A stretch of 55,647 nt of DNA, from assembly GCA_025454925.1 (NCBI GenBank), contig JALONM010000015.1, forward strand, positions 1 to 55,647. The letters are read 5' to 3'. Positions within the stretch are counted from its first letter, which is position 1. Every line of letters begins with the position of its first letter. The notes beneath the pieces are model-generated. The model saw nothing but the letters and a program-made list of their open reading frames with translations. It was not told the DNA's origin and ran no database searches. The position numbers and the translations under genes were made by a program. Of this stretch, positions 17,798 to 26,070 are shown one piece after another. The DNA comes from Cytophagaceae bacterium. Lineage in GTDB: Bacteria; Bacteroidota; Bacteroidia; Cytophagales; Cytophagaceae.

Positions 17798-17888
17798 AAT
17801 CTTTTAACACCTAAAGAAACCGGATCTGGAAGAGCAAATCAAAAATAGAAGTAAAGAAGCCAACGATGCGCTGTTTGAAAAGGAGTTT

Positions 17889-18404
17889 ATGCCCCTCATC
17901 AAGCCCTTGTATAACTTTGCGTTTCGTTTGACTTTTGACGAAGATGACGCGCACGACCTGGTTCAGGAAACCTATCTAAAAGCCTATCGTTTTATAGATT
18001 CATACGAAAAGGGAACTAATGCCAAGGCTTGGTTGTTCCGTATTCTAAAGAACAGTTTCATCAATGATTATCGGAAGTCCAGCAAACAGCCGGGCATGGT
18101 CGATTATCAGGAAGTGGAGTCTTACTATAATTCTGATGAGGTGGATGAGCCCATCACTTCTGATTTGCGGGTAGATGCGTTTAAAGATATGCTGGGAGAC
18201 GAAGTGGCCAACGCCCTCAATGCCCTTGATGTAGATTTCAGAACCATCATCATTTTGTGTGACCTCGAAGGTTTTACCTACGAAGAAATGGCCAAAATCT
18301 TGGATATACCGATTGGTACCGTCCGGTCCAGGTTGCACAGAGCCAGACAACTGCTGAAAGATAAACTAAGAGAATACGCCAAAACGATGGGTTTTAAAGA
18401 GTAA
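17889..18404 (+). CDS. ECF-type RNA polymerase sigma factor
   Basis: The 171-residue protein has both sigma regions. Region 2 has LYNFAFRLTFDEDDAHDLVQ and TYLKAYRFIDSYEKGTNAKAW with LFRILKNSFINDYRK. Region 4 has ALDVDFRTIIILCDLEGFTYEEMAKILDIP and GTVRSRLHRARQLL. Such factors direct RNA polymerase to stress or envelope genes and are held by a cognate anti-sigma. The gene is followed after 7 bases by a zinc-finger anti-sigma. The ATG at 17889 cuts into the first helix. The frame is open 27 codons further back without ATG, GTG or TTG, and a CTG at 17826 would restore the N-terminal part. The start is therefore uncertain. Confidence 0.92.
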   Translation: MPLIKPLYNFAFRLTFDEDDAHDLVQETYLKAYRFIDSYEKGTNAKAWLFRILKNSFINDYRKSSKQPGMVDYQEVESYYNSDEVDEPITSDLRVDAFKDMLGDEVANALNALDVDFRTIIILCDLEGFTYEEMAKILDIPIGTVRSRLHRARQLLKDKLREYAKTMGFKE

Positions 18405-18411
18405 TATCATT

Positions 18412-18693
18412 ATGAAATCACTGATTGCATTCTTCCAAAAGATCACCGGCAAGAAAAAAGCCTATTGTTGTAACGACTGCCTCTGCAACCTATACATGGT
18501 GTTGGATGGGGAAGCCTCCCCAGAGCAGCAGGAAAAATTCATGAAACATATTGACACCTGTTCCCATTGTTTTGAATGTTATAAAGTAGACCGGTCCGTT
18601 AAAGAACTCATCAAGTACAAAATCCAAAACATGGAAGTTCCTTCCTCTCTCATCGAAAGCATTAAAAATAAAATAGGGCCGGGCAAATGTTAG
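18412..18693 (+). CDS. zinc-finger anti-sigma factor
   Basis: The 93-residue soluble protein contains HIDTCSHCFECY, the H-xxx-C-xx-C motif of ZAS/zf-HC2 anti-sigma domains. An upstream CCNDCLC may complete a metal site. There is no membrane segment, so it is a cytoplasmic anti-sigma that probably responds to redox or zinc. It starts seven bases after the sigma gene and is surely co-expressed with it. The remaining length is helical, with a Cys at the very C-terminus. Confidence 0.85.
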   Translation: MKSLIAFFQKITGKKKAYCCNDCLCNLYMVLDGEASPEQQEKFMKHIDTCSHCFECYKVDRSVKELIKYKIQNMEVPSSLIESIKNKIGPGKC

Positions 18694-18802
18694 TGTAAGT
18701 TCCCATCCGCATTCCCATTCCTCTAACGATTCTCTTCTCTCCGTCTGGCTTTTCCTACACTCATTTCAACTACCGCGTTAACCCCAACCTTGGAGGTTGA
18801 TT

Positions 18803-20341
18803 TTATTCCAGGTTAAATACGATTCCCTGTGCCAAAGGCAAATCTCTCGAGAAGTTGATGGTATTGGTTTGTCTTCTCATGTAGGCTTTCCAGCTATCGG
18901 ATCCTGATTCTCTTCCGCCACCGGTATCTTTTTCTCCGCCAAAGGCCCCTCCAATCTCGGCTCCCGAAGTGCCGATGTTGATGTTGGCGATACCACAGTC
19001 GGAACCCCAATGCGCCAAAAATGTTTCCGATTCATCAAGCCGGGTGGTAAACAAGGAAGAGGAAAGGCCTTGCGGAACGGCATTCTGCATGGCAATGGCT
19101 TGATCGATGGAACCTGAATATTTTAATAAGTAAAGAATAGGAGCAAAGGTTTCTTCCTGAACAATGCTCATTTCATTTTTGGCTTCTGCCAGCACGGGTT
19201 GCACATAACAACCGTTTTCGAATCCGGTTCCCTGAAGTACTTCTCCTCCTGTCAACAGTGTTCCACCTTCCTGTATGAGCAGTTGTTGTGCTTTTAAAAA
19301 CGATTGTACAGCGTCTTTGTCTATCAAAGGTCCCACCAGCGTTCCGGAATGCAGGGGATTTCCAATGGGCAACTGTTGATATGCTTTTTTAAGACGGCTT
19401 ACAAAGGCATCGTAAATTTTTTCGTGGATGATTAAGCGGCGAGTGCTGGTGCATCGCTGTCCGCAAGTGCCCACCGCACCGAAAACTACGGCGCGCAAAG
19501 CCAATTCCAGATTGGCATGTTCACTGATAATGATGGCGTTGTTTCCTCCTAATTCGAGCAGCGATCTGCCGAGGCGCTCTCCTACGGCTTTCCCCACCGC
19601 TCTTCCCATGCGTGTAGATCCTGTGGCCGAAACCAAGGGCACGCGTTTGTCTTGAGCCATCGCAGATCCTACGTCGGCTTTGCCCAACAGCAAGGCAAAC
19701 ACACCTTCGGGTACCTGGTTGCGTTGAAGTACCGGTTCAATAATTTTCTGACAAGCAAGGGCTGTAAGCGGTGTTTTCTCGGAAGGCTTCCACAGTGAAG
19801 CATTGCCACAAACCGCTGCAATCATGGCGTTCCAAGACCACACAGCCACCGGGAAATTGAATGCGGAAATGATTCCTGTAATTCCCAACGGATGCCATTG
19901 CTCATACATGCGATGGCTAAAACGCTCGGAATGCATGGTAAGTCCAAACAGTTGGCGCGACAGGCCGGTGGCATAATCGCAGATGTCGATCATCTCCTGC
20001 ACTTCCCCCAAGCCTTCCTGGAGAATTTTTCCCATCTCCAAGGTAACCAAAGTTCCCAGCGCTTCTTTGTGAGTTCGCAGTGCCTCACCGATTTGCCGAA
20101 CGACCTCTCCACGCTTGGGAGCAGGCCACTGTCGCCAGGCTTCAAAGCCAGCTTGCACCACAGGAATCAGTTTTTCATAATCCTGCACACTTCCCATTTG
20201 AACACGCGCCAGCACGGAACCGTCTACCGGTGAATACACCGTGTGAACCGCTCCGGAAGTGTTTATCCATTGTGTACCTGTGGTGCAGCCTGTATTCAAT
20301 TCATGCAGGCCTAAGGAGCGAAGGAGGGTGCTAGGATTCAT
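18803..20341 (-). CDS. aldehyde dehydrogenase of the ALDH7 type (alpha-aminoadipate semialdehyde dehydrogenase-like)
   Basis: This enzyme oxidises an aldehyde to an acid with NAD+. ALDH7 (AmaB, antiquitin) acts on the alpha-aminoadipate semialdehyde of lysine breakdown. Visible features are ITGIISAFNFPVAVWSWN, LWKPSEKTPLTA, the catalytic Glu in LLELGGNNAIII and the catalytic Cys in GTCGQRCTSTRR. The ending AEIGGAFGGEKDTGGGRESG with SDSWKAYMRRQTNTINFS is typical of ALDH7. The 512 residues from the ATG at 20341 match the family. An upstream TTG-like extension of 39 residues has no homology-like features and is rejected. No other lysine-degradation gene is adjacent. Confidence 0.9.
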   Translation of the reverse strand: MNPSTLLRSLGLHELNTGCTTGTQWINTSGAVHTVYSPVDGSVLARVQMGSVQDYEKLIPVVQAGFEAWRQWPAPKRGEVVRQIGEALRTHKEALGTLVTLEMGKILQEGLGEVQEMIDICDYATGLSRQLFGLTMHSERFSHRMYEQWHPLGITGIISAFNFPVAVWSWNAMIAAVCGNASLWKPSEKTPLTALACQKIIEPVLQRNQVPEGVFALLLGKADVGSAMAQDKRVPLVSATGSTRMGRAVGKAVGERLGRSLLELGGNNAIIISEHANLELALRAVVFGAVGTCGQRCTSTRRLIIHEKIYDAFVSRLKKAYQQLPIGNPLHSGTLVGPLIDKDAVQSFLKAQQLLIQEGGTLLTGGEVLQGTGFENGCYVQPVLAEAKNEMSIVQEETFAPILYLLKYSGSIDQAIAMQNAVPQGLSSSLFTTRLDESETFLAHWGSDCGIANINIGTSGAEIGGAFGGEKDTGGGRESGSDSWKAYMRRQTNTINFSRDLPLAQGIVFNLE

Positions 20342-20448
20342 AGTGAATAATTTCTTTGTGTAATAAGTATTCAAAAATAAGTAATCGTAACGTAGTTTGC
20401 TATGGAACCTTTTATACCGTTTATGTTTTTCGTGTGCAGGCGAATGCG

Positions 20449-20976
20449 TTAGTTCCATCGATATACCGGATAATGATAGCCTTCCTCTTCACGACCTTTA
20501 TATTCGGAGGAGCAGCGCTTGCAGCGGACCACATATTCAGAATAGTATTCTTCGCTGTGCACTACGCAAGATACAATTTCAAACATATCGATATGAGGGG
20601 AAGTTCCGAAATCAATTTTATTTTTGCATTCGCAGATGCCAGCTGCTTTTTTTTGCAAATGGGCGATTAGTTCGCTGGCATCTATCCGGTAATCGCGTAA
20701 GCCCTTGCGAGGGGGAAGTATAGGTTTTATTTTTTCCAATTCAGGCAGTATATCGGGAGTTCCGTAATCGTGCAACCAACGAAGCAAGCCAGCAATAACA
20801 GAATAGGAATCTTGTTCCTCCAACTGATACAGGTACTGCAACGCAAAGCGGACAAAACTTTCCTCTTCCCGCTTGGTCAAGGGCTTCCTGGAAAAAAACT
20901 GCATCACCTTGTCCAAATCATGGCGGCAAGCTTTCAACTCAAGCGTTAAGGCTTGTTCTAATATATCCATGCGCAA
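20449..20976 (-). CDS. hypothetical protein with putative zinc ribbon
   Basis: The 175-residue protein has an N-terminal helical half with many Leu and Glu. The C-terminal part carries two Cys pairs, CECK and VVRCKRCSSEY, separated by about 35 residues, which looks like a zinc-binding ribbon. No membrane segment or signal peptide is visible. I do not recognise the family. It lies 107 bases upstream of the ALDH7 gene on the same strand and could share its transcript. An ATG two codons in is an alternative start. Confidence 0.65.
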   Translation of the reverse strand: MRMDILEQALTLELKACRHDLDKVMQFFSRKPLTKREEESFVRFALQYLYQLEEQDSYSVIAGLLRWLHDYGTPDILPELEKIKPILPPRKGLRDYRIDASELIAHLQKKAAGICECKNKIDFGTSPHIDMFEIVSCVVHSEEYYSEYVVRCKRCSSEYKGREEEGYHYPVYRWN

Positions 20977-21000
20977 ATTCCCTTATACTATTGATTTTAC

Positions 21001-21008
21001 TATATTTG
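21001..21008 (+). promoter_or_regulatory. -7 promoter box for nhaA operon
   Basis: TATATTTG matches TAnnTTTG exactly, 19 bases before the ATG at 21027. This supports that start and rejects the upstream TTG at 20991. Confidence 0.55.
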
Positions 21009-21026
21009 TTCAGCAACGGTAAACTT

Positions 21027-22367
21027 ATGGCATCGTTTACGCCTGCCTATATAGTACGCATATTTAATCCGCTGGTTGAGTTTTTTAAAGCACAACAGCA
21101 GAGCGGCTATTTATTGCTTATTGCAACAGCTCTTGCATTGGCAATTGCTAACAGCCCTCTGGGCGATTACTTTTTAGATTTTTGGAAAATCCCATTAACG
21201 GTTGGAGTAGGTCCTTTTATAGGAAGTTTTTCGTTGGAAGTCCTTATCAACGATGGCTTGATGACGATATTTTTTCTTGTGGTAGGCCTGGAAATAAAAC
21301 GGGAGATGATAGAAGGGGCGCTCTCTACCAGAGAAACCGCGTTGCTGCCGGTGGTAGGAGCATTGGGAGGAATGGTTGCTCCTGCATGTATTTTTATTTT
21401 CTTTAACGACCATAAAGATTCCGCAGCTGGATGGGGCATTCCGACGGCCACTGATATTGCCTTTTCTCTTACTGTCATATCCTTGCTGGGCAAGCGAGTA
21501 CCCATCAGCTTAAAGGTATTTCTTACTGCTTTAGCCGTTGTCGATGATTTAGGGGCCATCGTGGTTATCGCCTTTTTCTATTCTCATTCCTTGCATGTTG
21601 TTTTTTTAATGTACGCTGCAGGCATTACACTTTTACTCATGTTCATGAACTATAGAGGTGTGCGAAATATTTATGCCTATATTTTTGTTGGAATTTTTCT
21701 TTGGCTGAGTTTACACCACGCAGGTGTACATGCCACCATCAGTGGGGTAGTGCTCGCCATGACCGTTCCGTTTCGTTTCCACAACTATGAAGAAAATTAT
21801 GAGAAAGGCTTACATAAATTTTTAGAATTTGTAAAATTGTTGGAAACGCCTAAAAGCACAGGCCATCTTGAGCGTGCGCAACGCGACAGGATAATAGAAG
21901 AAGCACAGCGGGTGAGCACTACCATGGAATCGCCGCTCAATAATATGCTCTATTTATTCAGTTGGTTTTCCAGTTTTATCATTATGCCTTTATTTGCATT
22001 ATCCAATGCTGGGGTAAAAATTGATTTTAATGTTTTCTCACATTTCAATTATTCCATCGGAGCAGGTATTTTTCTGGGCTTGATATTAGGGAAACCACTG
22101 GGCATAACACTCTTTACCTGGCTTACCTCAGTATTAAAAATTACCCGATTTGAAAAAGGCGTAAGTTGGTTGCAGATTTTTTGTGTAAACATATTGGCTG
22201 GAATAGGCTTTACTATGTCAATTTTCGTGACCAATATTGCCTTTACCAATCCAGACTACATTCAGACCGCAAAAATTAGCATCATTGTTGCATCGCTACT
22301 TTCGGGCTTGCTTGGATATGGCATTCTCACCTTATTGAATAAATCTAAACCGGTTTCTGAACCATGA
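21027..22367 (+). CDS. nhaA: Na+/H+ antiporter NhaA
   Basis: NhaA exchanges one Na+ for two H+ across the inner membrane. The 446-residue product has about 12 helices. ALAVVDDLGAIVVIAFFY carries the paired Asp residues that form the ion site. The GIPTATDIAFSL loop and the broken-helix region near GKPLGITLF also fit. A hydrophilic insert of about 50 residues (from KGLHKFLEFVKLLE to RVSTTMESPL) is longer than in E. coli NhaA and occurs in other NhaA of about 440 residues. It overlaps the next gene by four bases (ATGA). Confidence 0.96.
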   Translation: MASFTPAYIVRIFNPLVEFFKAQQQSGYLLLIATALALAIANSPLGDYFLDFWKIPLTVGVGPFIGSFSLEVLINDGLMTIFFLVVGLEIKREMIEGALSTRETALLPVVGALGGMVAPACIFIFFNDHKDSAAGWGIPTATDIAFSLTVISLLGKRVPISLKVFLTALAVVDDLGAIVVIAFFYSHSLHVVFLMYAAGITLLLMFMNYRGVRNIYAYIFVGIFLWLSLHHAGVHATISGVVLAMTVPFRFHNYEENYEKGLHKFLEFVKLLETPKSTGHLERAQRDRIIEEAQRVSTTMESPLNNMLYLFSWFSSFIIMPLFALSNAGVKIDFNVFSHFNYSIGAGIFLGLILGKPLGITLFTWLTSVLKITRFEKGVSWLQIFCVNILAGIGFTMSIFVTNIAFTNPDYIQTAKISIIVASLLSGLLGYGILTLLNKSKPVSEP

Positions 22368-22999
22368 AAAAGTACTTCTTTATATGTTTCTTTCTGGTAT
22401 CGGTGGCTTTGGAAGCCCAGCTATCCAAGTCGTTTGGAGAAAATAGTTTTGTGCTCAACGGGGATGGTTTTGTAAACAAGAAAATCATATTGAATATTCC
22501 GGGCAACGATTTTAAAACCAATTATTTTTCAAGATTTACAAAGTATACTTACCAGGACGACTCTAACCACACTGTGAAAACCAGCGGTAAATCAGGCCTT
22601 CCGGCCTTACCCATTGCTGGCTTTGAGATTGTTTTCGATGAGTTTAGAGGGCTAGGAACTTACGACCTGGAAGACATCAGCATGATGCTGTATTTAAAAC
22701 TCGACAATTTGGAACCTTACAAGCAAGTGTATATGCAAGGTGTAGGAAGCCTTACTGTAACCAGGGCCGATACGGTTGGGAAATTAATGGAAGGTACCTT
22801 TTCCGGAACGTTTACACGATTTAGCTTTAATGCATCCACTAAATTATTCGAAGCCAAAACAACCAAAGTACAAGTAAGCGAAGGAAAATTTTCTACGGTA
22901 CATTATCCCGATTGGCAATGGGACAAGCCCTACAGCACAGGGGAAGAACCTGCTTCTTTTATAGAGGAAGAGGAAGCGAAGAAAAAGAAGAAAAAATAA
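22364..22999 (+). CDS. secreted hypothetical protein coupled to nhaA
   Basis: The 211-residue product starts with a signal peptide (MKKYFFICFFLVSVALEAQ) and continues with an alternating beta-strand pattern and no Cys in the mature part. It ends in a highly charged tail with EEEEAKKKKKK. The ATG overlaps the nhaA stop. No domain is recognised. It may be a periplasmic or outer-membrane protein of the nhaA operon. Confidence 0.7.
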   Translation: MKKYFFICFFLVSVALEAQLSKSFGENSFVLNGDGFVNKKIILNIPGNDFKTNYFSRFTKYTYQDDSNHTVKTSGKSGLPALPIAGFEIVFDEFRGLGTYDLEDISMMLYLKLDNLEPYKQVYMQGVGSLTVTRADTVGKLMEGTFSGTFTRFSFNASTKLFEAKTTKVQVSEGKFSTVHYPDWQWDKPYSTGEEPASFIEEEEAKKKKKK

Positions 23000-23020
23000 C
23001 GGTTAATCATTAGTGAACAG

Positions 23021-24280
23021 GTGGAGGGTAAAGGCAGCACAATAGAATGGAAACCTTGGTTGCTGCGTGTGCTTGTGCCGCTTTTGTGTGCAGGCTTTGC
23101 AGGACCTGCTTCAGCTATTTTTTTAATGGCACTCGATGGGCTCAGTACCCTCAGGCTTGCTCATCCGCCTCTTGTATTCTTTATGCCTTTTGCCGGACTG
23201 CTCACGTATGTTATATACCATCGGCTAGATTCAGACTTAAAAAAGGGGAATAATCTGATCATCATACAAACATTGCGACCTTCCAAGCCAATATCGTGGT
23301 GGATGGCCCCTGCTATATTGATCACTACATTATTAGCACAGGTAGGTGGGGCCTCAGTGGGTAGAGAGGGAACCGCCGTGCAGATGAGTGCAGCGCTCAA
23401 TGACCTCTGGACAAAAGTATTACAATTAAAAGAAAAGCAACGATCGGAACTTCTTATTTGTGCCACCAGCGCCGGATTTGCGTCGGTGTTCGGAACACCT
23501 TGGGCGGGGTGTATTTTTTCCATAGAAGTTTTGGCTCAGGGAAAATACCGTTGGCAATCTTTTTTGCCATCCTTGCTGGCAGCATACACAGCCCATGGTA
23601 TCGCTTCTTTATTTCCTATTCCTCATGCGGAATATAGCTTGCACACAGCATTCGCAAGTACACCCTCTTCTCTTTTTTCTTTGTTGTTATTGGGAATACT
23701 ATTCGGTCTGCTGGCCGGGTTTTACGTAGCATTGGGCAAGCACATTACGACGGCCTGGACGCATGTACCGTTGCCTGAATATTGGCGACCGGTGTTGGTG
23801 GGAAGCCTTTTGGCATTTCTTTTTTTTACAACAGAGGCATCCGTTTGGGCTGGATTGGGCTTGTCAGAAATTAAACAGGCTTTTGTGAGCCAAAGTGGCT
23901 GGATGCTGCCCCTCGGGAAATTGGTATTTACGGCACTTTGTTTACATTCAGGTTTTAAAGGAGGGGAAGTTACGCCTTTGTTTTTTATGGGGGCAACAGC
24001 AGGCAGTGCACTTTCCGGAGTTTTTGCTTTGCCATTGGATTTGGCGGCAGGACTAGGTTTCATAACTGTTTTTGCGGCGGCAGCCAAAACACCGCTGGCT
24101 TGCCTGGCCATGGGATTGGAATTGTTCGGTCCCACCCATTGGTTACCTATGTTGGTTGTAGTGGTGGTGGCTTGTATTTTCTCCGGGCCCAACAGCATTT
24201 ATGCTTCCCAGGAGAAGTCTAACAGAATTCCATTTTTTTCGTTTAATCGGGTATGGGAGAAATTTTTTCGGAGGAAGTAA
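23021..24280 (+). CDS. CLC family anion transporter, possibly fluoride-type (CLC-F)
   Basis: CLC proteins move Cl- or F- in exchange for protons or by channel flow in the inner membrane. The 419 residues have about ten to twelve helices. GASVGREGTAVQMSAAL carries the gating Glu, with Thr in place of the usual Pro of GREGP. SGFKGGEVTPLFFMGATAGSAL is the G-x-FxP-type motif, with GGEVTP. The Ser-containing GSGIP motif near the N-terminus is missing (the region reads DGLSTLRLAHPP). These traits are those I recall for the fluoride-exporting CLC-F group. The start is a GTG at 23021. It overlaps the next gene by 28 bases. Confidence 0.85.
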   Translation: MEGKGSTIEWKPWLLRVLVPLLCAGFAGPASAIFLMALDGLSTLRLAHPPLVFFMPFAGLLTYVIYHRLDSDLKKGNNLIIIQTLRPSKPISWWMAPAILITTLLAQVGGASVGREGTAVQMSAALNDLWTKVLQLKEKQRSELLICATSAGFASVFGTPWAGCIFSIEVLAQGKYRWQSFLPSLLAAYTAHGIASLFPIPHAEYSLHTAFASTPSSLFSLLLLGILFGLLAGFYVALGKHITTAWTHVPLPEYWRPVLVGSLLAFLFFTTEASVWAGLGLSEIKQAFVSQSGWMLPLGKLVFTALCLHSGFKGGEVTPLFFMGATAGSALSGVFALPLDLAAGLGFITVFAAAAKTPLACLAMGLELFGPTHWLPMLVVVVVACIFSGPNSIYASQEKSNRIPFFSFNRVWEKFFRRK

Positions 24281-24891
24281 TCAAGTTATTAGTATCATTG
24301 CTGGTAGGCTCCATTATAGGGGCCGAGCGCGAATACCGCAGTAAAGCTGCCGGATTTAGAACGGTAATTTTGGTGACAGTAGGATCTTGCCTGTTTACCA
24401 TTCTTTCCATACAGTTGGGAGACTATGGAAACAAAGCACGCATTGCGGCCAATATCGTAACAGGTATTGGTTTTTTGGGAGCTGGTGCCATTTACCGCGA
24501 TAAAATCAGCATCAGAGGACTCACCACTGCCACCACCATTTGGATATCGGCGGCACTTGGAATGGCCATAGGAAATGGAGAATATAAACTTACTTTTGTG
24601 GTGACCACCATCGTAATGGTGATATTGCTGAGCTTTAATGGCTTTCAAAAAGTAATTGATACCGTTAATCAGGAGCGAACCTACAAAATTATTTATTCGT
24701 TAAAACCGGGTTCTATAGACTATATAGAGAAGTTATTTGAAAAACACGATCTGGCCTTTTCAAAAGTAAAACAAACCAGGCATGCTGCTGAAATAATCAT
24801 TCTCTATGCCGCGGAGGGCAAGCAGGACCGTCATGAAACGTTTATAGCCGAATTGTATCAGGATGAGCATATAATTGGGTTCGAAGTATAA
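24253..24891 (+). CDS. MgtC/SapB family membrane protein
   Basis: The 212-residue protein has four to five N-terminal helices with the family signatures LLVGSIIGAEREYRSKAAGFRT, GIGFLGAGAI and ISIRGLTTATTIWISAALGM, and a small C-terminal soluble domain. MgtC/SapB proteins are linked to growth at low magnesium and to ATP synthase regulation in some bacteria, but the molecular role here is unknown. Its ATG lies 28 bases inside the CLC gene, showing coupling within the nhaA-CLC-MgtC run. Confidence 0.93.
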   Translation: MGEIFSEEVIKLLVSLLVGSIIGAEREYRSKAAGFRTVILVTVGSCLFTILSIQLGDYGNKARIAANIVTGIGFLGAGAIYRDKISIRGLTTATTIWISAALGMAIGNGEYKLTFVVTTIVMVILLSFNGFQKVIDTVNQERTYKIIYSLKPGSIDYIEKLFEKHDLAFSKVKQTRHAAEIIILYAAEGKQDRHETFIAELYQDEHIIGFEV

Positions 24892-24906
24892 TTTTTTTTA
24901 ACGCAC

Positions 24907-25797
24907 TTGGAATCCTTGTCAACACCACCTTCTAAAATTTTTACCGCCGGCATGGTGGCTTCCATGCTTTGTTGGGGCATTAGCTGGCCATCGGCCAAAG
25001 TGCTGAGCACATACGGCAGCGCCGAAGGGATTGCTTTGCTTCGATTTGCCTGCACATTTATATCTTTGGTGCCCATCGTATTGCTAATGAAGGAACCTGT
25101 ACTGGTTAAAAGGCAAGGCCTATCCTACATTTTTCTGGCGGGCCTATGTTTGTCATTTTATTCATTTTTCTTTTTAAAAGGTATTCGGGTCAACAAAGCA
25201 GGCTTTGGAGGTGTGTTAGTAACCACGCTCAATCCTATGTTGGCAGCCCTGATAACCATGCTGGTTTCGAAAAAATGGATTACCGGCCGGCAGTGGATGG
25301 GCCTTGGAATCGGATTGGTGGCAGGAATTATTTTGTTGCGATTATGGGACAATTGGCAATCGATGGATGTTGGAGTTTTTTGGTTATTACTCGCAACGGG
25401 TATTTGGGCATTGCTCAGCCGCTTTACTTCCATGTCCTCGCATTTCGGATCTCCCATTGCCTTTAGCGCCTGGATGTATTTACTCTGTACCTTTTTATTG
25501 GCACCTTTCATCACCTGGCACGAGCTGAATCAAATTCTCGTGAAAGGTGATTTTTTCTTTTGGCTAAATCTTATTTTCAGTTCTTCCATCACCACTGCTG
25601 GTGCCACAACTTTTTTCTTTTACGCCACCAGCAAGATTGGTGCTTCAGCGGCTAGTAACTATATGTTTATGGTTCCCTTATCGGCTTCCCTGGGGGCATT
25701 TATGTTATTAGGGGAAACCCAGGCCTGGAATACTATTGTGGGGGGATTCGTTGGATTGCTGGCGGTATATATTCTGCAAAAACCTTCCACTCAATAA
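24907..25797 (+). CDS. EamA/DMT superfamily transporter
   Basis: This is a ten-helix inner-membrane transporter with two EamA repeats, 296 residues long. The first repeat starts ASMLCWGISWPSAKVLSTYG, and the second contains ATGIWALLSRFTS followed by the GASAASNYMFMVPLSASLGA block. Substrates in this superfamily range from amino acids to nucleotides and cannot be inferred. The reading frame starts with TTG (24907). An ATG at 24952 would shorten the first helix. It follows the MgtC gene by 15 bases and probably ends that operon. Confidence 0.88.
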   Translation: MESLSTPPSKIFTAGMVASMLCWGISWPSAKVLSTYGSAEGIALLRFACTFISLVPIVLLMKEPVLVKRQGLSYIFLAGLCLSFYSFFFLKGIRVNKAGFGGVLVTTLNPMLAALITMLVSKKWITGRQWMGLGIGLVAGIILLRLWDNWQSMDVGVFWLLLATGIWALLSRFTSMSSHFGSPIAFSAWMYLLCTFLLAPFITWHELNQILVKGDFFFWLNLIFSSSITTAGATTFFFYATSKIGASAASNYMFMVPLSASLGAFMLLGETQAWNTIVGGFVGLLAVYILQKPSTQ

Positions 25798-25840
25798 TTC
25801 CTTCCAGATCTCATTTATTGCCATTATGGGTTGGCAGCAA

Positions 25841-25862
25841 AAAAAAACCTCCTTTCGGAGGC
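25841..25862 (-). terminator. terminator of the minus-strand LRR/anti-sigma/sigma operon
   Basis: Read on the minus strand, CCTCC-GAAA-GGAGG forms a GNRA-loop hairpin followed by at least nine T residues. It lies about 210 bases beyond the LRR gene stop. Confidence 0.85.
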
Positions 25863-26070
25863 AAAACTTTACACAATTGGGGTCCTACACATTTCTGTGC
25901 TTGACAAACATTCTGGAACAATGTTTATCATTCATAAGTCATGAGTAATATTACTATTTAAAATTGATATTTCCTAATTTTTGTTGGAATAATTATAGTG
26001 AAAAACGCCTTGATTTTGAGGTTTTAAAAATAAAATTGAATTTGGAGTGCTATGGAAGAAATAAATACAA

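Noticed and set aside
20342-20458. 39-residue N-terminal extension of the ALDH7 protein
   Set aside because: The extension is basic and Tyr/His-rich, without family features. The ATG at 20341 gives the standard length.
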